From NCBI GenBank assembly GCA_036320915.1, contig JAXBDG010000008.1:372001-436000 (forward strand): a stretch of DNA of 64,000 nt, written 5' to 3'. The stretch is from Linnemannia elongata. Lineage: Eukaryota > Mortierellomycota > Mortierellomycetes > Mortierellales > Mortierellaceae. A program made the translations under genes and the position numbers. Shown piece after piece: positions 34,792 through 47,564 of this stretch (positions are counted from its first letter, which is position 1; each line of letters starts with the position of its first letter). Below the pieces are notes generated by a model, which was given only the letters and a program-made list of their open reading frames with translations, had not been told where the DNA came from and searched no databases.

Positions 34792-37700
34792 ATGAGAAAA
34801 AAAATGGATGATCTTGTTGTAATCGACATACCAGAGGAAAGACCAGCAGTGGAACATGGACAAGGTGACACGGTTGAAGACGATGTACTGGTTCTAGGAG
34901 TCCCGTCGCCTACTATCAACCAGAAGGACCAGGATGCAAGGAAGGATGCAATCAACGAAGAAGGAGCAGACAAGGCGTTACTCACCCCTGAGCCACGTAT
35001 GTGTTACCATCACTTCAATTCGCCTGTAATGTACCTCTTTGTGTATCCATGACCTTGCCACTCCAAACTAACCAATGCAATGCTGGGTTGCTGGTTGTAC
35101 AATTGCAATTGCACAATGCTGTTTAGGGTATCGGTCATACTTTGAGGTCCAAGAAGAAGACATGTTGGCGCATGAACTGATACTGCGACCTGTGGAGGAG
35201 TACGTTTCGTTACCCGGGTTGATCGTACCTTTTTTTGAGTGTTCTGATTGACAATCAGTTCGTGTTTCTTGTACTACAATATGACTGGACGGCGTCTAAG
35301 AGTCTCACTAACGGCACCTCTTTCTCCTTTTCATTCCTTCCATCACCAAAACTCTGAATCATCTCTTCGTGATTCATTCATGCAGGACACAACCACCCAT
35401 CGCCTTCAAAGCGACAACCGAATACCTCAAGGTACAAAAAAGGCTTCTTCCATTTTTATTTTTTATTTTTTCTTCTCATTGCACTGTTTTGCAATTGATT
35501 AGTGATTCGCACACAGCTGATTCGTGTACACCATTGACCTTTTTGAACTAAACAGTGGACCATCCCCGCACCGCCGCATGTAAAAAACACCCATTATGAC
35601 ATTGTGTTGGGGATATCGAGCAAGAACATGGACATGGACGCGGTCGAGGCCATAGTCGTTACCATCCACCATAGCCTTCCAGACTCGTTGGCTGTCAAGT
35701 CTGAGGTAAGCAGTAACACGAAAAATACTTTACCTAAACCCCGATAGCGTTAGTTTATCCAGCTGGATCAACTCATGTGTCCAATGCATTGCATCGCCTA
35801 TCCCGCACGCTTTGTTTACTCATATCCGATTGATGGTTTTTTTTTTTACTTTTTGCAATTGTTTTGTTATTTGCCACCATAGGTCATAACGTATCAGGAA
35901 ATCAAGAGGCTATGTTTCTCCGCGGGAAAAGACGATGATGTGTGTTTTCGATGGAAGCTACACGAGAAGTTGGTGCTGCTTGGCGAGGAAGTTGAACCGA
36001 CTCTTCTTGTGATGGATGTCAAGACCTGGCAGGGTGAACCAGATGACTATGGGTCAATTGAACTCCATTACACGGACATCCTCGCCGACTCCAGCGCCTA
36101 CTACAAGGATGGTAAGCAAGCTGTTGATAATTATATCACATATCTCTAAGACCTGCCATACGCGTTTCAACTAATTATTTACCGATTGTATTTGTATAGA
36201 TCCAATGTACAGAGAGCACAAGCCATTCTTCAGTTCAGTCGATGTCAACAGGACGGGACATCCTCAACTTGATATTGAACTACAAGAGCCCAAGACGATT
36301 GCTGGCTACACGATGTCGGGAGACGGATCACACATCTTGATCACGGTCCTTGCAGGAGAACATCGACTACTACAGCTGTGGAACTTCAGGGAGTCACCAC
36401 CGCCAACAGAGATACGGCAATCCAAGCAGGCATCCACTTCCTCACAGCAATCTACTCACTCTGCTGAATCGTCTCCAACCCATACTTTCCAACCGCAGCT
36501 GGTGGCTTGGATGCAGCTGCCGATGGCCGAAGAAAGTACATACGCACTTTGTCTTTCCTGGGATGGCTCACAGTTTGTCTACATCGACTTGGATCGTGTC
36601 GATGCAGGCTCGGAAACGGAGGAGGAACCCGTGAGCGAAAAATCTAGCCGCAAGAATGATACCAGGCCCGCCGAACCCTTAAGCAAGGACGACACGGCCT
36701 TCTACAGGGTGGACTCCGACCACACCCAAGCCCCACCTGGAGCGATTGCTGGCTCAGGATTCAGGAAGTTCGACGTTACGGAGCAGTGTCCTGGACTCGA
36801 TGGTTTCTTTGCCAAAGCCGCCTTTCACATTGTCGCCACTCAGGAGCAGGATGTCAAGGACGAGCTGTTTGTGACATGCGACGGCGTGACAATCGAGATT
36901 TATAGCGCCTTTGGGGACTGGGCTCACCTTCGATCGATCGCAATGGATCGAGCTTGGAACGAGCCAAGGTTTGCCGTCACCGTCTTTGGCGCTCAGCTCA
37001 AGCAGCTCCACGGTGCCTATGTAGTCATTGGAGACCCGGACATGTATGAGGTCTCGACATGGGACATTGAGCAAGGCATCCGCCTCTCGTCTTACATGGA
37101 TCTTACATACGACCAGTTCGAGGCAGTTCGCTTCTCTACGGCCATGTCCAAGGATGGGAGACTGATCGCGATCCCTGGGAAGCACCATGTCGACATCTTT
37201 TGGACCGCAACCTGGACCCGAGCTGCCAGTTACACCGTCCACGATATGAAGCATGACCCTTCGATCGGCTCCGTCCGGTTCATCCGCAATGATACCCAGA
37301 TCATGGTCGACTTCAAGTCCTGCGCGCCGTTCTGTCAAAGAAATCACGGATGTGTCTTCAGTGTCGACAACATGTCTCTGTTGGAACAATACGTCGTCGA
37401 CGGACACGACAACTTCGAGACGTCGTCCGATGACTTGGTCAGCCCGCAAACCATCTGTGTAGGTCTCTCCCAAGTGTCTCTCTTCAACATCGAGGACCGC
37501 ATCTTCCAGTCACCCTCCATCCGGAAGAGACTTTGTCAGGAGTCTTGCTTTGCTTATGATTCCTATATCTATGGCTACGCAGAGACACTCGCACCCACCG
37601 GTCTCACCTTCAAGGCGGAAAAATCGATGGTCCCTGTGCTCATTAATGGCCGCCGGGCAGACCAGCCGTATGTCACCGTGACCGTCTCCGATCAGAACAT

Positions 37701-40700
37701 GATACCTTTCCTAAAGATGCCGATCCCTCTACCCAAGGACCTGGACTTCACCATCCACCGTGTCAACTTCATAGGCAACTGCTCGCACTTGGTCCTGTCG
37801 CTCGATGGCCTGGTGTTGATCTGGAGCACCCCGACAACCCCTGAAGACAAGTTTACTCTTCGCCTGGTCCACACTTACAGCCTCAGGACGGACTGGGAGG
37901 TATGTATTCACGGACAGCTCTATGGACTCCTGCCCTACTACGAGACCGTCGATTTTACCAAGAGTCTCCATGACCCTATCCGTGGTACCGAGGCTGATTT
38001 CCTGGGAGGCGCCGGCTTCCTGTCCGAGATTTTCCAGAGCGCCGGCAAGGACGTTCAAGAGGATATCATACAATACATTGGGAAGTACATCAACCTCTAC
38101 ATCCCAGGAACCGAATGCGACAGCAACATTGTGCAGTATGTTTGCCATCATTGGGTGATTGGGACTCACAGTTCGACCGTCCGACTCTGGAGGGCGCTGC
38201 TTGCTCACCCAACCGGTCGCTGGATCCCAAGGCACGATATGGTCAGGAGCAACAACCCCATTTGGTGCCTCCTTTCCAAGACTTTTGAGCAACCCAAGGC
38301 TTTTGAGCTCGCCGAGGTCTTTATCGATTACTGCATCCGCCAAACCAAATTGGAAAAAGACCCACATTTCCTACTCCCAATTCGGCAATGTATGAAAGAG
38401 CTCACGGATCCCAAGAAGCCCTACTCGGAGGTCACGCTGGAGCTATTCCGAGAACTTGCTTATATACCAGTGCGCGACCGCGACTATATTGTTGATCACC
38501 ACAAGATTGCATACCCATACAAGTTCCATTGGCGGTTCTGGAAGAACAAACCGAGGGGACTCCACCAATATCAGGACCAGGTCTTGCAAGTCACTTCGAC
38601 GCCTACGGCCGACCCTCCCAAATATATCTTCTCGCGTGACATCTACCTAGCCACTTTTGACATGCTCTGGCTCAAGTCTGGCTCCGATCCATCGCGTTCA
38701 GAGGATCCAGAGAAGAGTAGCGAGGGTAAGGGCTTGTATTCATGGCCGTTCGCTTTCAGGGCGTTGCTTCGGCGCCGGTCTTGGTGGACCCCCAATCCCA
38801 CCGTCGAGTGCCATCCTTTTGAGACCGAGACCCTCGACAACCCCGCTATCGCCGCCCTTGTAGAGTACAAATGGTAAGCTTGTTTATTTTTATAACCGCT
38901 GATTTGCCATGGCAAGTTCATTTCGCCGGCCGAGCCCATCCTAACACTATTGTGATTTACATTTAATAGGAACACGATTGGGTTACAGTACTGGCTGCTG
39001 CGCTTCCTGGCGCAATGTGTTTACTATGTGCTTGTCCTCGTTGGCGTCGTCTTTCAGATTAACGGCTACGACAACATGGAAACCCTGAACGCCATCTTCA
39101 TCTCCATCATTGCCATGTCGACCATCTTTGTGTGGCTCGAGCTCTTCCAACTCATCGAAGATAAGAACCGATACTTCCAGTAAGTGTGAAAATGGATGGC
39201 CTTCTTTTTTTGGCCGCAGGTTTTCACTTCCTTTTGAATCGAAGTCTAATCCAACGTACGTTTTTTCAAACGCCGCATTCTCATGCCAGATCCATATACA
39301 ATTTGGTCGACCTACTCGCGTTCGTGTTCCCAATGGCAGGAAGTATCCTGCAACTTGTTCGATCCGATCCCAATATACAGAACTCGCTCTTCAGCTTCTC
39401 CGTCCTCTTCATCTTCTTGCACTTTGTAAGTACCCGTTGCCCTATCTCTTTTGCCATGCCAACCCCGACCGCCAACCAGTCACTAACTAATCATTATACA
39501 TTTCTTGTCGTACCCTATTAGTTGTTTGAGCTGCGAGTGACACGAAGTGTCTGCAAGTTCGTGTCTATCATCATCCATGCCATCGCCTCAATCCGCGTGT
39601 TTTTCTTTGTATTTGCAGGAGGAATCCTTGCCTTTTCCGTGGCGATCATGCACCTCCTTCATACGTGCACCAATTCTGAAGACTGCCCGTCGTACACAAA
39701 TGGCTTCTCACTTGGGTTCTTCCGGGTCATTTCTATGACCTACTTCATGATGGTAAGTGAATGCCTCTTGATATGAAGGCTGCTAGCCTGTTATTCTATT
39801 TTTTTTTAACCGTAGATTGCTGACAGATGATGGTACACACTATCATTTCGATGGCCAATTCATAGGGCGGCATGTATGACCCCGTCAGCAATGGGTTCAG
39901 CAACAACGATGTCGGATTCCATATCATGATGATGGTATTCTTCTTCTTCACCGTCATTCTCATGTTGAACGTCCTCATTGGTAAGCCAGGCAACGTTTTC
40001 TTTTGCTTTTGCTTTTCCATCTCCATCTTTTTTTTTTTTTTTGGTTACTCAGCATTGCTAACTCTTATTTACGCGTATTCTTTTCTTTTTTTTTTGCCCA
40101 GCTTTGATCAACCATGCGATTGACGACGGAGACAGGACCTGGGAACTGGACTGGTTGCATAACCGGATGCGGTATATCGAAAGCGCCGAGAACTTGACCT
40201 ACGACATTCCAGGTACCTGTCCTCCTCCGGTTTCTTTTTTCCTTGCCCTCTCTACCTCTGCCAATTCAGGATCTTGACACTGACAACCCCCAGATTTTCT
40301 AACTCTCTTTTTTTCCACTTTATTTTTTGTCACGATTGATGTAGGCTTCAGAGCAGCACACGACTGTTTCCCAGAAACGATCTACTACACTGCAACGCCC
40401 CTTCAAGTGCGCGAATACAAGAAAAAGACTCAACGCATCTTGGACGACAAAGTAACCTCCGCCGACCTCACCAACGCCGCAGAATTCAAGGTCCAACAAC
40501 CTATTGGGGGAAACATTGGTGGTACCGGTAGTGGTGGTGGGATTCAGGACTGGCAACAACAGCAGTCTCAACAACAGCAACAGCAGCAGGAGAGTGAGAG
40601 TGGTGGTACAGGTGCGGGTGATGCGGCGGTGTTGGCGTTGTTGAAACAGTTCCAGGAGGATCAGAGGCTGGCGAGGGAAGAGCAGCAAAAGGTTTTTGAA

Positions 40701-40790
40701 GAGTTGAGGCTTGCACATGAGGAGCAGAGACAGGCGGCTGCTGACTTGAGGAAGGAGTTGGCGCTTTTGAAGGAGCGCGTGGGACAATAG
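34792..40790 (+). CDS. beta-propeller plus TRP-like ion channel protein, copy A (intact)
   Basis: Twelve exons: 34792-34996, 35127-35199, 35386-35431, 35556-35705, 35883-36111, 36200-38873, 38970-39179, 39290-39425, 39522-39752, 39866-39980, 40102-40212, 40345-40790; 1541 aa, every junction in frame. The N-terminal part is acidic. A large soluble region (about 235-1126) has WD-like strands (SGDGSHILITVLAGE, LLQLWNF, SKDGRLIAIPG). The membrane part (about 1127-1370) has six or more hydrophobic segments, including FLAQCVYYVLVLVGVVFQI and LVDLLAFVFPMAGSILQLV. The final segment, MLNVLIALINHAIDD, is like S6 of TRP/voltage-gated-like channels. The C-terminal tail has a poly-Gln stretch and a Gln/Glu coiled coil (REEQQKVFEELRLAHEEQR). 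Probably a cation channel; ion and membrane are unknown. Start at 34792; a second Met four codons on is possible. Confidence 0.85.
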
Positions 40791-41158
40791 TGGGGCATTG
40801 GTGAGCAACATTAAACCCAAACAAAGGAATAGTCGATTGGATCGTATATAAACAAATTTCCACACCTCTTTACATGTTTGTCGAGCTGCCACTGCTCTAC
40901 CTGTCGTTTTCGTCGTCTCCTGCACTTACTTTTGCTATCAATCACTTCTCCTTTACCACGAACACTTTAAAAATAGTCAACAGGAAACTCTTGTTAATGT
41001 TTAGAAACAGATGAAAGCGATCTTGCATTAGGATTTATTTCAGAATATGACAGACAAATGTCCGAAGCTCCAGAGGACGGAACCAAGACCTGAGCGCACC
41101 ACACACTGAACCAACTCCAGCAGACACTCCCAACCATCCGCAGTAGCGCGCAAGCGCT
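40791..41158. other. convergent intergenic region
   Basis: 3' regions of the channel gene (+) and the eL15 gene (-). No other feature seen. Confidence 0.45.
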
Positions 41159-41886
41159 TTAACGGTAACGGCGGAGGCTAATAAAGAAGAAATAGAAAGA
41201 AAAAGAACACGTTAATGTCATGAATATCAAAATGTTCAAAATGCAAATTAAATATCCGGATACATCTTGAAGCTCAGCAATGACACTTACGAGAGAGTGT
41301 TGCGTCTCTTCCAGTTGGCACGACGACCAGATCCGATGGTCTTGTTGAAGCCGTGACCCTTGCCGTGACCGCGGTTCTTCTTGGTGGCAGAGGTAAGACC
41401 ACGGGCCTCACGGCGCTTGTGGACGGGGTTGACGATCCAGTTGATGCGGGCATCGCGGCGGATAGCCTTGTGCGAGGGATCGACGAGGATGACCTCGAAG
41501 TACTTGTAGGTCGAGTCCTGGTTAACCCAGTACGAGTTGAGGACGCGCAAGTTTCCGCACTTGCGGCCAACACGCTCCTCAGCGGTGGCCTGGAGGGAAC
41601 GCTGGTACTTGAGCTGGTTGACTCCGTGTCCACCGGGCTTACCGAAGGTGGCACCCTTGGCAACGGGCTTTTTGCGACCACCGCGGCGGACGCGGATACG
41701 GTAGATGACGTATCCCTGCTTGGCCTTGTATCCCAAACGACGGGCCTTATCGGGGCGCGAAGGGCGGGAAGCGCGGTGGATGACGTTCAACTGGCGGTAC
41801 TCCCAGCAGCGAACACGCAACAAGAAGCGCATGACATCAGACTGCTTCTTCTTAGCCAACTCCTCGAGATACTTGTAGGCTCCCAT
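41159..41886 (-). CDS. RPL15: 60S ribosomal protein eL15
   Basis: Exons 41886-41291 and 41177-41159; 204 aa, the standard length. It starts [17 protein letters not shown] and ends RRNTLS|LRRYR. The last six codons and the stop are on a 19-nt terminal exon whose phase fits exactly. Core motifs: [36 protein letters not shown] and [11 protein letters not shown]. It is a structural component of the large subunit near the exit tunnel. A pyrimidine tract plus AG (TTTTTTCTTTCAG) ends six bases before the ATG, suggesting a 5'-UTR intron. Strong C-ending codon bias fits high expression. Divergent from the CMC2 gene. Confidence 0.97.
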
Positions 41887-42938
41887 GTTTGTCTGAAAGA
41901 AAAAAGTTTGGAGATTGGAGCGCCAGGTTAGTACTCTTGCTTCTTCGAGGTTGATTGGTCTGTGCGGTAGTATCCTGGGAGGAAGCCAGTAGGGCTGTTG
42001 AAAAGGTGTAGACTGTTGGTTGAAGCTGCACTCGTTGGTGTGTCTCGATCTGTGTCTGTAGGCATGTATGTGCTGTAGGATCCTGAAGTTGATACGGTTG
42101 CTGTTGCTGTTTGAACAGTGCAAAACTACCGCCGGCCGGTGCGGCTGAAGAATTGAGCTCCCGGTGTTGCTCTGGGCGTAGTACTGACAAGTTATACTGT
42201 TGTTGACAGCCTGAACGGCAAAGCGGGTGATTCACTGCTGATCCTGATCCTGATCAGCACAGCGACCAGCAAAAAGCCTTGAGGCACTGCTTTCCTGAGC
42301 AAATGAAGGTCGATACGGTGCTCAGGACACGCCCAACCGGCGAACGCAACAACCAGCAGCCAAAAGAACCCGAAACTGAGTAGATCCCAGTGTCAGGCTG
42401 AGGGTCTGTCAAGAGAACACCATCAGATCTCTCTGACAGCATCACTTTTGCAGGTTGATGATGGGTTCCAGCTATGTCGATGACAATTTTTTTTTCCTGA
42501 CGATGTCGAATGGTTGCTGATAATGCCGATGGCTGATCCTAAGCGCTCTTGTGCTTGTGTGTCGATGTATCGATGGATGGATGGGTATCCGTTGATGATG
42601 GTTGTATCCTTCACCCTCCGCCTTATGGGGTGTCACATACTTCTTTTAGATGAAAAGGTTTTTGTAAAGATTATTGTCCCACCGTCTTTATTCTCCCCCT
42701 TGCCTCCTGTTCCCTCGACTATCACACTCCCCTTAATTGGAAACTTTCGCCCAGCCTATCGCACCTATCGCAACTTTCCCGGTCCCGGAAGGGAAGGAAC
42801 AAACAAGCCAAAGGGGAACAAGCGTCCTCTCTCGCAACCGTTGCTCAGCACTCCATCTCCCACACTTTCCCTCCACTCGACTCATTCGAAAAACCTTACT
42901 TCTCTTCCCTCTCCTTCCATTCAACACACAACAACACA
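41887..42938. promoter_or_regulatory. divergent region between eL15 and CMC2 genes
   Basis: About 1 kb holding the eL15 5' UTR (with a probable intron adjoining 41893) and both promoters. It includes (CTGATC)n-like CTGATCCTGATCCTGATCAG near 42237-42257 and a GATG-rich stretch near 42560-42600. No gene seen. Confidence 0.45.
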
Positions 42939-43301
42939 ATGCATTCAAAGCTCGACCTTCACAAGCACGTCTCCTGTGAGGACATCATTCTTCAACTCGA
43001 CCAGTGCCATAACGAGGGTATCCTCCACCGGTACCTGGGCGGCTGCAACAAGCTCAAGAACGCCATGAACGAGTGCCTTCAGGCCGAGGTAAAAGCCTTC
43101 CTTGCACTACTCCTACTCCTCTAGCTTTCGAGTGCTTCACTCATTGATAGTACTTGTCATCTAGTCCGATCTGCTCCTAACCGTTGTTTGCTATGATCTA
43201 TATTCCTATATTAGTTCGATGTAAACCGCAAGAAGCACTTTGAGAACGCCAAGGAGAAGAGAAAAAAGCTGGAGAAGGCATGGGAGGGCATGGACGAGTA
43301 A
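42939..43301 (+). CDS. CMC2: CMC2-like twin CX9C mitochondrial protein
   Basis: Exons 42939-43088 and 43215-43301; 78 aa. A CX9C pair CEDIILQLDQC is followed by a second CX9C pair CNKLKNAMNEC, then a basic helical tail (RKKHFENAKEKRKKLEKAWE). The start MHSKLDLHKHVSCEDI matches the Met-His-Pro/Ser-x-Leu opening of Cmc2. Family members are imported into the intermembrane space by Mia40 and are needed for cytochrome c oxidase assembly. No presequence is present, as expected. Small size and two exons fit the family. Confidence 0.9.
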
Positions 43302-44199
43302 ACTCAACAAGCAACCGTTGTACCAAATAGAACCCCCGTTAGTACCCGTAACCACTTCTTCATTTCTCTTTTAGTGTCTATCTTTTCATTAAACTACTCC
43401 CTTGCATTGTCAACATCGGTTTTAACTTATGTTAGGGTGGCGAAGACGATGAACAAAGATTCAAAAAGGATCAAACTTGGAAGAAATGTGGTCGAAGAAA
43501 ATGGCCCTTGAACACAAGAGTCTGTTGCGACCTTTTTTTATTTCGTTTCCAATGCGGATCTCAAACAATTCCCTCGGCATTTTTATTTTATTCATCGTGT
43601 GCGCAGTCCAAGGTCGATCTTGGCGATAGAAAGTACCCCTCCCCCCCTCCTCCAAGCTTTGGTTTTCCTCAATCTTAGCAAAGACTTTTGAACAACCCAA
43701 TCTCTTATTTCTCCTTTCGTCAACCACGTTCTGGCGCACCGATTGAAATGAAAATTATCAACGTCTGCGCTCTTTCACAACAGTAGGTCTGACCAGCGCT
43801 GATCTGTGTCTTTTTTGACTACGGGACATTGTTGTATGATCGAGCAGGCGTGCCTGAAGAAGCGTTTTTCGGAAATTGCTACTAAGAGGATCAGGTCGCA
43901 GGGCCAATGTAGAGTGGCACCAAAAGAATGCTTGGATAAATGGTGCACTTTTGACTTTGGCGTCAATCAATGGCATGAGTGGGCGCTAATGAGGACGGCA
44001 GCAACACTCCAAGGTTACCGCAATCAAAAGACCAGCTTGACTTTGTACAAGAAAACGCCCGGAAAAAAAAGGATTGTAGAAAACCCGAAAAGGGTAACCC
44101 GCGTCCGTTCGTCTACATAAAGGCGATATCCCTATCCATGCAGATAGGCGAAAGAAGTAAAATTGAGCGAGCCTTCTCTCTCAAACATCTCTCAAGTAC
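43302..44199. other. intergenic region
   Basis: No gene recognised. It leads into the diverged direct repeat that starts near 44200. Confidence 0.4.
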
Positions 44200-44514
44200 A
44201 AAAAAATCCACTATCCTCGAATCGCGCCAAGCACCACCCCGGCGAACAGACAAAGCACATTTTACAACGAGGACACCTTGGATTTGCCACGGGCATTCTG
44301 CTTAAGAGTGTCATATTTTAAAGCTGATTGGGAACGATTTTTCTTTTGTGCAGAGCCATCATGAATAAAAGGCATGGGACAAGGCAAAAAATCACACTAC
44401 TTGACTTTGAAAAAAGGACAACCATGGCTCTGTCATGGGCGTTCTGCTTGAGGCCTCCTTGGTGAGGCGATTTGACACAATCGATAATTGATCGGTCATT
44501 TGTTTGACGAACAG

Positions 44515-44558
<44 letters not shown>

Positions 44559-44742
44559 ATTATTGGTTTGCGCGTAACGCAGAGATGAAACTCACCGCGA
44601 GGGTTTAGCAAGTAAAGCGGATTCGACAATTGTGAAGCTTGGCGGCGACATCTCTAACGGAGCTTTTTTTTTGCGCTGCTTTAGTCTTGATCAAGGATTT
44701 AGCAAAAAATGAACCCGAAAAAATAGGATGAACAGGCGAACC
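44200..44742. repeat. diverged direct repeat, copy 1
   Basis: Non-coding block that matches 47565-48058 in the same orientation and order: GCCAAGC...CAAAGCACAT, TGCTTAAGAGTGTCATAT, AAAGCTGATTGGGA, AAGGACAACCATGG, CTCCTTGGTGAG, TTTGCGCGTAACG, GCGGATTCG and ending GCGAACCCAC. It contains an A43 run (44515-44557) where copy 2 has A7. Identity is perhaps 70-75% with indels, judged by eye. Confidence 0.7.
44515..44557. repeat. poly-A run of 43
   Basis: Uninterrupted A43 inside direct-repeat copy 1, the longest homopolymer in the window. Confidence 0.85.
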
Positions 44743-44971
44743 CACACTTTTGTTGTTAATAACATCACTGTCCTCCTTTTTGAGACCCATCATTTTTTAT
44801 TTTTTCATTTTCGTATGCACAAACACCTACATAGATAGTTTACTACAGGACACAACAATATGCCTGAAGGTATTGTTTGCAAGAGCTTTACTTTCGCAAC
44901 ACTACTGGGCAAGTTCAGGATTAGTCTTTCAAATATGTGATATAGTTTTTATTTCGCTTCTTCAGTCCACC

Positions 44972-46457
44972 TCAGGGCCACATCAACCACTCTTTATCTA
45001 GCGTTACCAAGGACGGCTCCTTGTTGCGTAAAGCGCAGGAGAGCTCGCCGATCAATCTGCCAACGTTACTTGAATAGGTGAGGATCTGATGCTCACATTG
45101 GACGGCAGCGTAAACATCCAGCAGGAAATCTCTCTCGAGCATATCCAATGGCATGCCTTGCGCCTCTTCGGTGTACCACGCTTCGTTCGGCCTAGGCATG
45201 TCCAAATACTGAAATTGGAAGTTCTTGTACTGCTCGGTAGACTTTATGACATTGCCGTCGTCCGTCATGAGGTAGATGTTTGAAACCCCAGTCTGGCTCT
45301 TGTACTCCTCAGCCTTGCTCATGTAATCGGGGAGCTCCAAAAGTGTGGCCTCCAAACGCTTGTCAGAGTGTCGCACATGAATAGACATGCAAGGAGTCCG
45401 GATCGGAGAATACTGTCGAAACTGCTCTCGCAACTGATAATTGGGTCGAGTGGCGTAGTAGACCACCATGGATCTTAACCAGAATAGGTCCTTATCCTCA
45501 AATCCAGGAGTTATCGTCTTGATGTATGACTGGCTAGCCAAATCATCGAGGTCATAGCCACCAACTGTCTGGAAATTGATGGTCGACGCGTTCCAGTTGG
45601 CGAATACGTGCTCTGGGGGGGATTCCTTAAACGCTCGCTTCATGTCTGCCTCGGTGCATGATGTCAGAGGTATAAAGTTGCTGAGAACTTCGGGGGTCAT
45701 CAGAGTGATGTTGTGGTACAGAGCGAAAGAGAGACCCAGAGCCACCGTGTGCCATTTGGATCCAAATCCGTTGGAGTTCATTGCTCCGTTGAAGAAGTTG
45801 GTGCATCGGTGTTGGATAAGATCGAGTTGTGACATAAAGGCGAGACGGCGGGGTTCTTCGAATGTCGTCAATAGCTCGTATCCATCGCCTTGCGTGATGT
45901 CAACTATCCATCGAGACCGTCTTTGGACAAACTTGTCGACGGCATCTCCGAGTTCCCTCCCTACTCCTTGAACAATGATCCTAAGGGTGTGTTCGCTGAC
46001 GTCGGCGATGTGGTCCTTGGTGGTGACGATAGATCCATAAAATTTGTCTTGGCAGCTGCCAATCGAAGCTGAGAAGTATCCACAAATGTCGACTAAGGCA
46101 GCCTTGCTTGCTTCTGAACGGACGCAGACTGTGGCATCTCGGGGCAAGGGGCATATAGAGGATTTCTCGAGAACCTTGAGATTCGTGTAGCCTTCGATCC
46201 TCCTGGCGATTGTCAGTCGATGGAGCGAGATGTTGTGTACACGGATCATTGAGACTATCCCGCAAGCAAGGGCGATTGCATATAACGACCGTCTGAGGAC
46301 CTAGAGTGATGGCAACAACCTTACAATTAGCTCATATGCGAGGGATCATCCATTTCAGTTGTGATTATCAGAAAATTTTCCTGGATGTTGGAAGGACGGT
46401 CCAAAGTGGCCTGTCGGGTGCAGTTGCTCTTACCCTCGTATTTGATAGCAATTTCAT
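44972..46457 (-). CDS. GT23-like (FUT8/NodZ-fold) glycosyltransferase, type II membrane
   Basis: Exon 1 is 46457-46434 (only eight codons, MKLLSNTR); exon 2 is 46300-44972; 450 aa. Joining them creates a short N-terminal anchor (LYAIALACGIVSMI after a basic RVLRR), giving type II topology. The C-terminal half fits the GT23 fold: SIHVRHSDKRLEATLL (compare HVRRTDK in FUT8), NIYLMTDDGNVI, then DVYAAVQCEHQILTYSSNVGRLIGELS (compare [22 protein letters not shown]). The donor is expected to be GDP-fucose; acceptor unknown. Flanked on both sides by the diverged direct repeat. Without exon 1 the protein could start at Met 46249 but would lose the anchor, so the two-exon model is preferred. Confidence 0.75.
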
Positions 46458-47564
46458 TTCCAGTCTTGTAAGTGATGAGATGTCTGCCAAGAGATGAGAT
46501 GAGATGATGTTAGAAAGAACAAAAAAAAAAAAAAAAAAGGAAAAGGGAGTAACGCACGTGTTCTGCACGAACATGTATAAAATGTACCAAGGTTTCACTT
46601 GAAATGTGGCTGAGATGACCGAAAGTCGACGATCAGTGACTGCCCAGGGCGGAGCCTAGCAGTGGTGTCTTCTGAGGAACAAAGTCAGAAGTCGTATCTT
46701 GGTGGGGTGATGGAAGGATGGGGAATTGTAGGACCATAACATGCTCTGACAATATGTACACATATCTCAGCTCTTTATCCTACATTCCATTATATCATCA
46801 TTCCTCACCAAAATAAATCAACAATCAAAAATCAAATATCTAACCTGCCCAGTGCAACAGTCAAAAATCAAAAATCTAACCTGCCCAGTGCAAAAAGCGC
46901 TCCCACATAGGCTTGGTTTTGTTTATTCGTTAGCTTTTCTTTTCAGTCGAGCGCACCAGCCACAACGTGGTTTTGTTTTTCTTTTTTTCGAGCGCAACGA
47001 ATAGTTTTGTTTTTTCCGTCTTTTTCTTTTTTTTTCCCTCCTCCTTTTCTTTGGGTACCTATATTTTTTTCATCCGAGTGGCAGAAAGAGAGAGTAGGAA
47101 AAAGAGTGTACAAAGGAACGATGATGCTGGGAACAGAAAGGGAATTGAGTTATTACAGACTGAAAAACAAGAGCAGGGGAGCAGGCGGGGGTTTATGTAT
47201 GCTAAGGACAGAATGAACAAGTTTGTGCTAAGGACGGGGTGAACAAGGGTAGCTCTTCACGGACCCCAGCCTGGACCAAGGAGAATAGAAGGATATAAAT
47301 ACAACTAAAACCTTTTTATCATCCGAATGCATTGGCCCCACAGATTTGCTTCACAACCGGCTTCTTATTAATTCTTAAGTCGTTGTGTCAGAGTACAAAC
47401 CGTGGATTGCGAGTTAACTTTCCTTTCCAACATCAGAGTGCCCTGGCCAGCAGTACTTGAAACATGTCTGCCATGAGATCAGCACCTTATCCAGGTGTCC
47501 CTAGCACTTAACTCTGGTTGCACATGGTTAAATCTAAACCCTTGACCAAGATCAAAGCGGCGCA
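46458..47564. other. intergenic region with low complexity
   Basis: Promoter side of the GT23-like gene, a 36-bp tandem repeat at 46822-46893 and T-rich stretches near 46960-47070. No gene recognised. Confidence 0.45.
46822..46893. repeat. 36-bp tandem duplication
   Basis: Two adjacent copies of a unit containing TCAAAAATCAAAxATCTAACC and TGCCCAGTGCAA, differing at only a few positions. Confidence 0.8.

Noticed and set aside
36754..37473. Long antisense frame in channel exon 6 (also 57565-58482), and the 212-codon pair at 37729-38367 and 56869-57507
   Set aside because: Antisense shadows of the strongly biased channel coding sequence. Their identity between copies only reflects duplication and conversion.
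41353..41931. 192-codon frame antisense to eL15
   Set aside because: Shadow of highly codon-biased ribosomal protein sequence; no family resemblance.
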